In this document: one piece after another, positions 50,528 to 60,200 of the stretch
Position numbering within the stretch: the first letter of the stretch is position 1
Layout: the number at the start of each line of letters is the position of its first letter
DNA from: a virus
Reading direction: 5' to 3' (one strand)
IMG/VR virus record: IMGVR_UViG_3300022935_000010
Span: 43,116 to 107,115 of that record
Length of the DNA: 64,000 nt
Made by a program: the position numbers and the translations under genes
The notes under the pieces: generated by a model
Seen by the model: only the letters and a program-made list of their open reading frames with translations
The model's database searches: none
What the model was told of the DNA's origin: nothing

Positions 50528-50557
50528 AAACTAAAGAAATCAAAATAATTACAACAA

Positions 50558-51448
50558 ATGGCTACAGTAAATACTACTTCCATTCTTGGCTCTGATTCGA
50601 TTTCTGCATCGAGAACAACGATTAACTCCAATTTTTTGACACTTCAAAATTGGATTAACAATTACAACACTGTTTTCGGTCTAGATACGGTTAACGGAAT
50701 TATTAACTTAACTGGTGCTTCAACCGGTCGGGTTTCGGCTAAAACTGGAAAGTTCGATTCAATCATTGTTCCGAGTGGAGGTACAGCATTAGCACAAATT
50801 AATTCTTCCGGTGCAGGTTCTTTCTCTTCGGTTTCTACAACAAACCTAACAGGGAGTGGGACTATCACGTTTGGTGCTGGTAGCACTTTAACACAAGCGG
50901 GAACTTCTACATTCTCTGGATCAACAACATTGAGTGGATCTACTACCCTTAATAATACTATGACCCTAGGTCCAGTAGGTAACTTTGCTTCTCAGAACTC
51001 TGTTGGAGCAAGCGGAGCTACTGCAGGTACTGCATTTCCGTCTTCTGCAACAGGAGGCGGTGGCGGTAGGGGAACCTCATCTGCAAATCCTTATGTAATT
51101 ACAGCCCAAGAGGATGTGATCTACGCACAATGTTCTTCTGGATTCTATATGAGTGTTGGTACTAATGGAGCAACTGCAGCAAACTTACCAGCAGGACTTA
51201 GAATTACGATCGTGAATACCGAATCTTCGGCTGGTTCGATTAAGACCGGTGTTCAAGGATCAAATTACACGGGTTTTAATACTGCAAGTGGTTATGGTGA
51301 ATTCCCATCAACTGGAATTACAGTAGATGCAAATAGACCTTATCAATCCTCTGTACAACTACAATGGGAACCTAGAATAGGAAAGGGTGTGGGAAGCCAA
51401 GAAGGATCTTGGATAGTTCTCGGATCTTCAAATATGTCTTGGTCGTAA
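50558..51448 (+). CDS. Putative tail fibre or surface protein
   Basis: 296 aa. The N-terminus SDSISASRTTINSNFLTLQN resembles the start of other phage fibre proteins. Residues about 85-140 are Ser/Thr/Gly strand repeats (GSGTITFGAGSTLTQAGTST, FSGSTTLSGSTTLNN), giving a beta-helix-like shaft. A Gly-rich linker (near 166-173) leads to a globular C-terminal domain. Not assignable to a named family. First gene of the giant tail-protein operon. Confidence 0.55.
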   Translation: MATVNTTSILGSDSISASRTTINSNFLTLQNWINNYNTVFGLDTVNGIINLTGASTGRVSAKTGKFDSIIVPSGGTALAQINSSGAGSFSSVSTTNLTGSGTITFGAGSTLTQAGTSTFSGSTTLSGSTTLNNTMTLGPVGNFASQNSVGASGATAGTAFPSSATGGGGGRGTSSANPYVITAQEDVIYAQCSSGFYMSVGTNGATAANLPAGLRITIVNTESSAGSIKTGVQGSNYTGFNTASGYGEFPSTGITVDANRPYQSSVQLQWEPRIGKGVGSQEGSWIVLGSSNMSWS

Positions 51449-51465
51449 TAAAAAAATTAGAGTAA

Positions 51466-53676
51466 ATGGCAAAAACTCCATTTATAAGACCTCTTCAACT
51501 ACAGGGCGGAACTTTTTACGCATTTTCTTCTGCTGCTGAAGATCTGTCTTTTACGTTTAATAATTCGGTAAATAAGTTTAAGTTTTCCAAGTTTGCCTTG
51601 CTAAATATCCCAGATATCAATTCTGGGGATCCTTTAGGAAATAGTATAAAGCTTAATGCTCCTGATAGTGCTTTCCTTGATTATGCAACTAGCGCTGGGA
51701 ATATTATTACTGGAAATGCAAATACCGATTTTTCTCAGAGCTTCCAAAGCTATTGTCTAAACTTTGAAACAACGGTATTAAGTTCGGATGTTTATAATTC
51801 AGACCTAAAGCAAAACATCTCCGAAAGGGTGTTTTTCAAATGGCTGAAGGAGGTAGGAGCCATAAGATATCAGCCTGCTGCATCAAGTCAGGTGGTTTCA
51901 ACACTTGACCAGAATGTAGTAACTACTGTTAACGGCCTTCCATCTACTCAAAAAAGATATGTTGAAGGAGATCCCTCCGGAGGTACTGGATCCTATGGCC
52001 TTTCTGGATCCACTTATAATAGGGTAGTCCAATATATTGGTAATCTGGATATAGTAAACTCTGTAAAAAACAATAACAACACATATTCTGAAGTCTATGT
52101 ACATGTTCCTACCAAGGATGGGAATACTCCTACTGTACTTTTTAAAAATGTTGTGGATGAAAATTATTATCCTGACTATCAGTGGACTAATAACCCTTCA
52201 GACCCTCTAGATAAGGAATATTTGACTGGAAGGTCTTACGATGAGCTCAATCCAAGCGGCCTTACAAACCTTGCAATATTCGACGATGACGTTTTAGGAT
52301 CTCCGTCAGTAACTTTTAGCGATACTACAGATGGAACCACTGGGAGTGGTAACTGGTATTCGCCAAGGGATACAGCAAACACATATTTCACAGACTCTTC
52401 ATTCACTGACCCAACTGCCCTGATTCTTGAAAAATCAGTTTCTGGTGCAACTGCTGGAGTAGGATACCAAAAATATGTAAGAACTAAACTCGATTCTGTT
52501 GGGATAGACTTTGATCCTGATTCATATAAACAGATTGTTGATGACGCATCAATTTCAACTTTGGAAGAATTTAATTCAACCTCAATCTCTGAGGATTTCG
52601 AATTTAATGCGGTTCTTATTTATTATGATGTTTATGACCCAGCGGATCCAAATAATTCTTCTACAAACCTTTACGGTGTACTTTTCCTAGATGATGTACA
52701 AACTTCAGGAACGGATGTTTATAGCATTCCAAGATTCCAAAAGTACAAGCCAAATATTGTTACTAAACTAAACGGTAATTCCTACGGCTTGAAGCTGAAT
52801 ATTAAGTTTGATGTTGACATAGATCAGACTGGTGTGGAACAAGCAATAAACGATTACTCTCCATTCTCTTTAACAATGTTTATGGATGCTGTAAATGTTT
52901 TACAAGATGCCTCAAGCACCATGAACAACAACGCTGCTTCTTATATTGATTTGGAAAGAAGACTTTCGGCGGTTGAGAATCTGTTATTGACACAGGATAG
53001 CTCAGCGACATTGGACAGAAGAATAACAAGCCTTGAAGCTTCATATTCAGCTAATCAAGCTCTATTTAATAACACCCAATCTGTGATGGGTCTAATAACT
53101 CAAAATTATGAGTTAATACGTGCGATTGTTAACAACGAGACTTCTGTAGAAATATCTTACAACTTAGATACGATAAAACAAGGTCCGGGTGTTATTGTGA
53201 ATAGGTCAATACCAAACCAGGTTATTATCGAAAATAAAAACCAAGAGTTTGACCTTGGTGAAGGTAATGGTACAATCACACTACAAAACAATGCACTGAA
53301 TAGTATAGGGCTAGCGTCATTTGGAAATTATGTTAAGCACATTAACGATGGTACACCGATTAATCTTTCGTCGGATCTTTCAATAAGGATAGACGATTCT
53401 GTGGTAAATTGGAAAAAGGGACAGTCATACAGATTTAGTTTTGGTGACCAGGTAATTCCTGGAGACTTTACAATCAACTTCCTTACTAATGCGGTTGGTA
53501 AATATCCAATTAGTAACCCTAGTGGAGTTGCTTATTCAAACCTGATAATATCCCTAGTTGATTCAGATATTTCAGCATATGACTATATGCCAGTAATTGA
53601 GATAGTTTGTATCGACAATGAAAACTTAGTATTCCAAGCTGATATAGTCGGCAAAAGCTTAACAAATAATGGGTAA
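51466..53676 (+). CDS. Large virion structural protein
   Basis: 736 aa, not recognised. Beta-rich, with Asp/Asn/Ser-rich loops, no enzyme motif. The stretch near 485-570 is helical (SYIDLERRLSAVENLLLTQD and following), a likely trimerisation helix. The start ATG follows an A-rich leader. Position between fibre-like genes suggests a tail or long-fibre component. Confidence 0.55.
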   Translation: MAKTPFIRPLQLQGGTFYAFSSAAEDLSFTFNNSVNKFKFSKFALLNIPDINSGDPLGNSIKLNAPDSAFLDYATSAGNIITGNANTDFSQSFQSYCLNFETTVLSSDVYNSDLKQNISERVFFKWLKEVGAIRYQPAASSQVVSTLDQNVVTTVNGLPSTQKRYVEGDPSGGTGSYGLSGSTYNRVVQYIGNLDIVNSVKNNNNTYSEVYVHVPTKDGNTPTVLFKNVVDENYYPDYQWTNNPSDPLDKEYLTGRSYDELNPSGLTNLAIFDDDVLGSPSVTFSDTTDGTTGSGNWYSPRDTANTYFTDSSFTDPTALILEKSVSGATAGVGYQKYVRTKLDSVGIDFDPDSYKQIVDDASISTLEEFNSTSISEDFEFNAVLIYYDVYDPADPNNSSTNLYGVLFLDDVQTSGTDVYSIPRFQKYKPNIVTKLNGNSYGLKLNIKFDVDIDQTGVEQAINDYSPFSLTMFMDAVNVLQDASSTMNNNAASYIDLERRLSAVENLLLTQDSSATLDRRITSLEASYSANQALFNNTQSVMGLITQNYELIRAIVNNETSVEISYNLDTIKQGPGVIVNRSIPNQVIIENKNQEFDLGEGNGTITLQNNALNSIGLASFGNYVKHINDGTPINLSSDLSIRIDDSVVNWKKGQSYRFSFGDQVIPGDFTINFLTNAVGKYPISNPSGVAYSNLIISLVDSDISAYDYMPVIEIVCIDNENLVFQADIVGKSLTNNG

Positions 53677-53692
53677 AATTTTATAAAATAAA

Positions 53693-56600
53693 ATGGCATC
53701 AACACAAAATTCAATAAGTTCTCTAGTAGCTCAGTTTCTAAGACTGCAAAAAAATTCATTGGAGATAATTAATGGACTAAACGAGGTAGCAACTTCGACT
53801 AACGAAAATGTGCAAATCGAGTTGCTTGACGAAAACGGTTTGCCATCTTTCACCAGTATTCCAGCATATGGTTATCTAAGAAGTGAGATAGAAAGGCTTG
53901 ATTCTAATATACAATCATTAGCTGGTCTTGGTGACAACTTTGCCACTGTGAGAAACCCGGACGGTACATACAGTCAGGTTTATAGATCAGAGCCGCTAAA
54001 AGATCCCACCCCCTTATCCAATTTGCAAGTTCCTAGCACTTTTGCTACCAGAGACAATTGGTTCTTTGAAAGTTTTTTAAGTCCTCTTCTTTATATCTCA
54101 ATTGATGTTACCGGGCAAGTTTCTGATACTGCTGATCGTGTTAGAGTAAAAAGGATCATTGCTAACACTAACACTGACGATAAGAAAGCTTATTTTGATG
54201 CCAACCTAAATGGAAGAAACGACCTTTCTGAACAAGATTTTATTAATGACCTTGAGGATGCTGGCATAGATTACTTTGTAGATGAGGATAACATTGACCT
54301 TCCTCTAAGGACAATTAGAAATAAAGGAACGTTTGGAGTACTCTCTTTTTATGATGATGTTGTGACCATAACTGATACAAACGGCAATCAAGTCCAGGAA
54401 ACTAGAAGGAATTACAAGTTGAATACCGTCAATTACACAGATACAACATCAAATGTAACTAACGGAAGAACATTATCGAATGGGGATACTCTTTTAACCC
54501 CTGACGGAACAAGATATCTAATAACTATGGTGGATGTGGAGGAAACTTCAGTCCAGCTAAAAAGAACCTCTGGATATCAGCCTGTACAAATTGGTGATAA
54601 TCAGCTTACTTTAGAATCTACTCAACTTAGCTCAAGGTCTATAGATGTCAACGTTGGATTTGATGAAAGACAGGGTATTTTCTTTAAGCAGATTGATGAC
54701 AATTATAATGTTGTTGGATCTACCTGGTCTACTGGTGTTGTCATATTCAGTAATGAATTAACCATCAATACAGATTCTGGTGTTCAAACACTGGAACAAT
54801 TCTATCTTACCTCTGTAGCTGATCTTGGGCAAATTTTCCTTGGAATGGCTAAGGAGAAGAAAGTAAATGCAATAAATGGTTTAGTTCCTGATGTGCCTTC
54901 GGTTTCTGCTACTAATTTTAGGGTTGTTCAGGTAAACACTCAGCTTACCCAAGGAACTGACGTCCAGACATTAAATGATAAAGTCTCTTTGAAATCGACT
55001 CTTCAGTCTGAAATTCAGCAATTGGACAATTCGATATCTAAAGCAAGAACTGATTTAAATTCGGTTTCTTCCACAAACGTTTTAGCAAACGACGGACCAG
55101 CAACATTCTCTGGTTCATCCTCGTTATCAGTTTCCTCAACATCTTCGAATGCACAAGCTTCTAGCTCTATACTTGCTTCCCTAAATTCATTAACTCAACA
55201 AAGGGTTCAAAAGCAGCAGCTTTTGACCTCAGTAGTTGGTGATATTACTACGCTATCAGAAACCAATACCCAATTTAAGGTTGAGCCTAAATACAGAGTT
55301 AGAGGCTTCTGGCCAATACCACCTCCTAAAAATAGCTCAATTACTGGTGACCAAAGCGTCATTCAGTTCATTGTCCAGTATAGGTATCTTTCAGAAGCTG
55401 GTGCTTCTCCTGCAGTGCAACAGATAAGTTATCTGGATGATAATGGACAAGAAAAAAGCGGGGCCTTTTCAAACTGGACTGAAATAAAGTCTGAACTTAG
55501 GAAAAAAATATACGATGTTAATACAGGTACTTATGTTTGGGCACCAGAGGATACTGAAAATGCAGATGCAACTAATATAAATCAACTCGATATACCGATC
55601 ACAAAAGGTGAAAGAGTTGAAGTAAGAATTAAATCTGTTTCTGAGGCTGGTTGGCCAGATAACCCCGTTACTTCAGATTTCTCTGATCCTGTCGTAGTTA
55701 CTTTCCCTGATGATCTTTCTACGCAAAGCACAGCTGAAAGTGTAAGTACTAACTTAAAGGATGAGGCAGTTCTTGCTATTCAGCAAGATTTGTCTGCGAA
55801 AGGAATTGATGGTCTATTAAGCCAGCAAGTAGTCACAGGAGAAAAGACATATTATCTTGGTTCGTCGTCTATATTGAGTGGATATTACGATTCTGCTGGT
55901 AATCCTTTGGACCTTTTACAAAAGCTTAATGAATTACAAGACCAGTTAAATTCTCTAAAAGCTACAGTTGAAAATGCCACTGGTATTCTTGAAGTTTATA
56001 TAGTAGATGGGACTAACACACAATTGGTTTCGAATGGGTCCACTATTAATCTAAATGCTGGGTATTTCAATCAGATCTATCAAAACGCTTCAACTTCGGA
56101 TGCAGGTAAAATTGCATCAACTGTATATGAGATAAAAATAAGCAATACCTCTTCAGGTCTTCTTGAATTGTCCTCTATTCTGCCAGGTGGATTAACTACA
56201 CTTGCCGGAACAAGTTCAACTTATGCTTTACCAGACGGATACTCGACTAATCTTAGATATGGTGATGTGCCTATCTCAATAACATCACTTACTACTGCTG
56301 ATATAATACCAGTTGGATCTACCGGCGGCGCAAATAGTGACGCCTTTAAGGAGTACCGTCAGGCACCACCTTATGCTTCAGGAAATTCTAATAGCCAGTT
56401 CATTTATCCTAGATGGAAATCTGTTGGCTTTGATGCTGACCTATACATTACTCCATCTGCATTTGCAGGTTCTTACTTATACACTGGCGACTCAAGTGGC
56501 CTTCCAAGAAATGGTAGTCAGCTTTTGCCATACGATCCAACAGATAGTTCGGTACCAACCGCTTCTGGAACCGACGCTAGCGTTTGGAGTGGTGTAATAA

Positions 56601-57265
56601 CAGGGGCTACTGGTAGTTATAGTGGTGTAGGAAACGGAACCCTTAGTGAATTCTGTATTCATAAAGATCACCCAGATCTATCTACTGGCCTATCTTTCAC
56701 TAACCTAGTTAAGCCAGATTTCTCTGGTGGTTTGGTTGTTTACCCATACTTCAGACAATCTGATTACTTCTATACTGACACAACACTCCAGGACAATTAC
56801 AAGCAGCTCGGATATCAGCAGGTATCTGCTGATTTTGTACAGGGACCAACAGCTTCTAGAGGTGATGATATGTACCCAAATAAATTGGGCTTCACTGTTA
56901 ATGATGAATATCTAATTGGTAGGTATACTTGTGGTGCTTACCTATTCTTAGGTCCTCCTACTGCTTCAACAATTCAGGTGGAAGGATCTACACAATTAGC
57001 ATCCAAGTATGTTAAAAATGGAGATTCCAATTCTATAAATGTGCCTTTAATATTCCAATTTAGAGCAAACGATAAGCTAGGATATATTGGTGGATTTAGG
57101 GCTGATGGAAACCCAACTAATATTACCTACAGTAAAAAGGCCGGAATAGATATACAGGTTAGAAACCAAAGTCCATTCTCTTTCGATGTTCAGGTTACTG
57201 GAAAATATAAAAATGATACTCTTTCAGCTCCAAATTTCTCATCAACAACTAGAAACGTAGGCTAA
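53693..57265 (+). CDS. Large tail protein with FN3-like domain
   Basis: 1190 aa. The N-terminus is helical, followed by beta-rich parts. A fibronectin-III-like region lies near 530-675 (IQFIVQYRYLSEAG, GERVEVRIKSVSEAGWP). The rest is beta-rich. Long coiled-coil helices appear near 425-455 (SEIQQLDNSISKARTDLNSV) and 745-765. FN3-like domains are common in phage tail proteins. Start ATG follows an A-rich leader. No named family. Confidence 0.55.
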   Translation: MASTQNSISSLVAQFLRLQKNSLEIINGLNEVATSTNENVQIELLDENGLPSFTSIPAYGYLRSEIERLDSNIQSLAGLGDNFATVRNPDGTYSQVYRSEPLKDPTPLSNLQVPSTFATRDNWFFESFLSPLLYISIDVTGQVSDTADRVRVKRIIANTNTDDKKAYFDANLNGRNDLSEQDFINDLEDAGIDYFVDEDNIDLPLRTIRNKGTFGVLSFYDDVVTITDTNGNQVQETRRNYKLNTVNYTDTTSNVTNGRTLSNGDTLLTPDGTRYLITMVDVEETSVQLKRTSGYQPVQIGDNQLTLESTQLSSRSIDVNVGFDERQGIFFKQIDDNYNVVGSTWSTGVVIFSNELTINTDSGVQTLEQFYLTSVADLGQIFLGMAKEKKVNAINGLVPDVPSVSATNFRVVQVNTQLTQGTDVQTLNDKVSLKSTLQSEIQQLDNSISKARTDLNSVSSTNVLANDGPATFSGSSSLSVSSTSSNAQASSSILASLNSLTQQRVQKQQLLTSVVGDITTLSETNTQFKVEPKYRVRGFWPIPPPKNSSITGDQSVIQFIVQYRYLSEAGASPAVQQISYLDDNGQEKSGAFSNWTEIKSELRKKIYDVNTGTYVWAPEDTENADATNINQLDIPITKGERVEVRIKSVSEAGWPDNPVTSDFSDPVVVTFPDDLSTQSTAESVSTNLKDEAVLAIQQDLSAKGIDGLLSQQVVTGEKTYYLGSSSILSGYYDSAGNPLDLLQKLNELQDQLNSLKATVENATGILEVYIVDGTNTQLVSNGSTINLNAGYFNQIYQNASTSDAGKIASTVYEIKISNTSSGLLELSSILPGGLTTLAGTSSTYALPDGYSTNLRYGDVPISITSLTTADIIPVGSTGGANSDAFKEYRQAPPYASGNSNSQFIYPRWKSVGFDADLYITPSAFAGSYLYTGDSSGLPRNGSQLLPYDPTDSSVPTASGTDASVWSGVITGATGSYSGVGNGTLSEFCIHKDHPDLSTGLSFTNLVKPDFSGGLVVYPYFRQSDYFYTDTTLQDNYKQLGYQQVSADFVQGPTASRGDDMYPNKLGFTVNDEYLIGRYTCGAYLFLGPPTASTIQVEGSTQLASKYVKNGDSNSINVPLIFQFRANDKLGYIGGFRADGNPTNITYSKKAGIDIQVRNQSPFSFDVQVTGKYKNDTLSAPNFSSTTRNVG

Positions 57266-57293
57266 AGAATTAATTAAAGGAATAACATTTTAA

Positions 57294-60200
57294 ATGGCTG
57301 CACCAAAATTATTTGACTATAATTCATCCTTTGGACTATTAAGAACTAACCCGAAAATTACTGGGAATGTAAAGGTTTCATTAGACTCATCTGGTGGGGT
57401 TTGGCTCAATTCGTTTAATGCTAATCCGACATTAAGTTCTGACAAGTTTAAGAAATTTGAGGTTACTGGAGAAGATTCTTATGCAACAGATCTCTATAAC
57501 TTTTTCGACAAGGGAAGCATAGCCAACGATCTTATATTCCAGGTTGGAGAACTTACTGATGGCAGTTCTAAAGCTCAGGAAGATTTTGAATTCCAGTATG
57601 ATTTCTTTTATGGTAGTGGGGCATCCACCTTAATTGATAAGAACTATACAGAGAATTTTTCATTCTTACAGCCACTTTGGCTAAGGGATGAATTACCCGA
57701 ATTTTTTGTAATCTTCAAAATACCAGAGCCATTAAGTTATCCTTACACAACTAATGTTACTCGAATTCAGAAAACAATTAGTTATAAGCTTATCCAAGAT
57801 CCAGATTCTAGCGAAACTTTCCAAATTGCATACGGGAAAGATAATTCTGGACAAGAAGTAATCTATTCTTCCAATGAGATCTTTGAGGGACTAGACCTTT
57901 ACACAAATTATAGTGTGGTTTCTGGATCCGGTAAGGTAGTTGAAATGGATGAATTAAAGTTCCAAAATCAGGTAAATGATGTAGAGTCTTTCTTTAATTC
58001 GCAAATATTGCCTAATGCTACCGTGGTTTCTACCTTTGATTTAAGGTCCGAGACAAAAATAGGAAAGTATATCAGAAGCATTGTAAATAACAAAAATTAC
58101 AAACAGTCACCGATAGATTTCTCATTCCAACCAAACACCTATACGTACTACAATGGTGCGAGCATAAAAGATGGTGTTTTTACAGAAAGTGGTGAACTTC
58201 TTTATGATTATCTTGTTAGCCCACAATCTTCTGTCCAATCTGATTTTGAAAATTATGTAACCGATGGATTCCAAAGGAATGGGATTATATGTCCTAATGT
58301 CCTGAATATGGAATTTCTATTTAATGATACTGATTCAGATTTATACACTATAAATAGATATTTTGGATTTTACGTCTCTAAGAATGACCTTGGGAATTTC
58401 TTTCTGAACGGTGATTATTTCTATGAATTTAGAAATGATGAAAACAATTTAAATTTACCAAAGCCTTCTAGGAATAATGTTGGGCACTACGAGGACAATA
58501 AACCTAATTTCCAAAGTAGTACTGGGGGCGTAAGATTATATTACGAAGGTGCTTCCGGATGGATACCAGGCTCTTATGACACAAACATAAATGATGCTCA
58601 GAAGTTATACTACATAACAGATAAATCTGATAATTTCTATTCGCTTAAAAGGTACCCGAATTACAATACAACAACTAAAACCTGGGAAAACAATACTCCT
58701 GATTATGCAAAATACGGCCCTTATGATGGAAGTTCTTTTGGCGTAACTGGCAACACTAGCCTTCCAACTGGATCGATTGTAGTTGGAAACACATCGGTGA
58801 ATCTGCAAGACTTTACCGGATATGGTGATAAGATTGGATCCATTAAAGGATCCTTACCAAATTCTAATGGTAGAGCAAACATTGGCATTGAATTCTTAAG
58901 TACTGAGGAATTGGATCAGGAGATTGTATTCAAGATTTTCTGGCCAAATGGAACAAGATCGGAAGCTGCTGGTAGGTATGACTTGATCAAAAGTGGTGAA
59001 TTCGGCGGAACTTTGGTTGGTTGGAAGGAAGGATCCTCATATAACATAGGTAACGAACATTTCTACAATGCAATTGACGGTACTACAGATAACGTAGCAT
59101 CCGCCTTTTGTGATTGTGTAAAATCGATTAGCGATGTTGTTTGGGATTCTGCACCTAGTTCCTCAACTTCGGTAATTAGGGCCAAAGCAGCAGGTAAAAA
59201 AGTAAACAGCACATTTAAGGTTGTAGCATACGAGGACTATGCATCCTTTGAGAGTGCTTATGTTGGTCTTTGGAATAATACATCTGCTTATTCTTCCGGT
59301 GATGTTGTAATATCCTCTGACGTTTACTACCAAGCAAAAAATAATATACCAGCTGCTACCCCAGGATCCGAAAATTTATTACCTCCCTCCGATTCTACCA
59401 ATTGGGAGTTATACTACACATTTTCTACAAGTGGAATAGTAAAGATCTCTGGGATTGACGCTTCAGTCTTAAGTGGAATTACGTCGTTCGTGGGTGGAAC
59501 TGATTATCCTTTGTCTAGGGTTGCATTTGACATAAAGGAAATTAACAAAGTGGTAGAGGGAAGCTATATACAAGTTACTTCTGGCACTGGAGTAACTGGT
59601 GGTGCTTCTATGATAGAAAGCGTAACTAGATATGTTGATGACCCAGCTTTCGATGCAAACGGAAAGGTAACTGGATTCCGTGGCTATAAAGAACTTCTCG
59701 TTGCTAATCTAAGGGATCAAAAATCCGTAATAGATCTTGGAACTAGTGGGTCTTTCAATCTATTTGAGATGCCAAAAATAAACACTGGAGTATTTTCGTT
59801 CTTTGACGTTAAAGACTTCGACTTTGATTTTTGGGCCTCTGATTATGGTGAAACCCCGACCCCTGAATTTCATAGATATTTTCAGCTCATACCTGAAGTT
59901 AGAGGTCAGATTAAGGAAAATGTAAAATATTTGGTTAAGTCCGGTGAAATCGTTGTTGATGTTGGAACTGGTACTGAAAGAAAAATTCCTGCAGGAAAAG
60001 CTTTTATCGGAACCTCTGTAAACTATTTCCAGGATATAGGATTTACGACAACCGGGGTTGAATCAATTGTTGTCCCCGCTATTTTTACTCAAATTCTGTG
60101 GAAGGATGTTGATTCATTTTATAACGTAAAGGGAATTAACTTTGAATCGAATTTGGATTCTTTTGATGGGTTCTATGGAATACAATCTATTAGCGAGACC

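Noticed and set aside
50493-50543. 17-residue N-terminal extension of the glycosyltransferase from TTG
   Set aside because: It would cover the promoter-like element; ATG 50492 gives a normal leader length and the GT2 start.
43778-57265. Diversity-generating retroelement target in tail proteins
   Set aside because: No reverse transcriptase or template/variable repeat pair was seen in the window.
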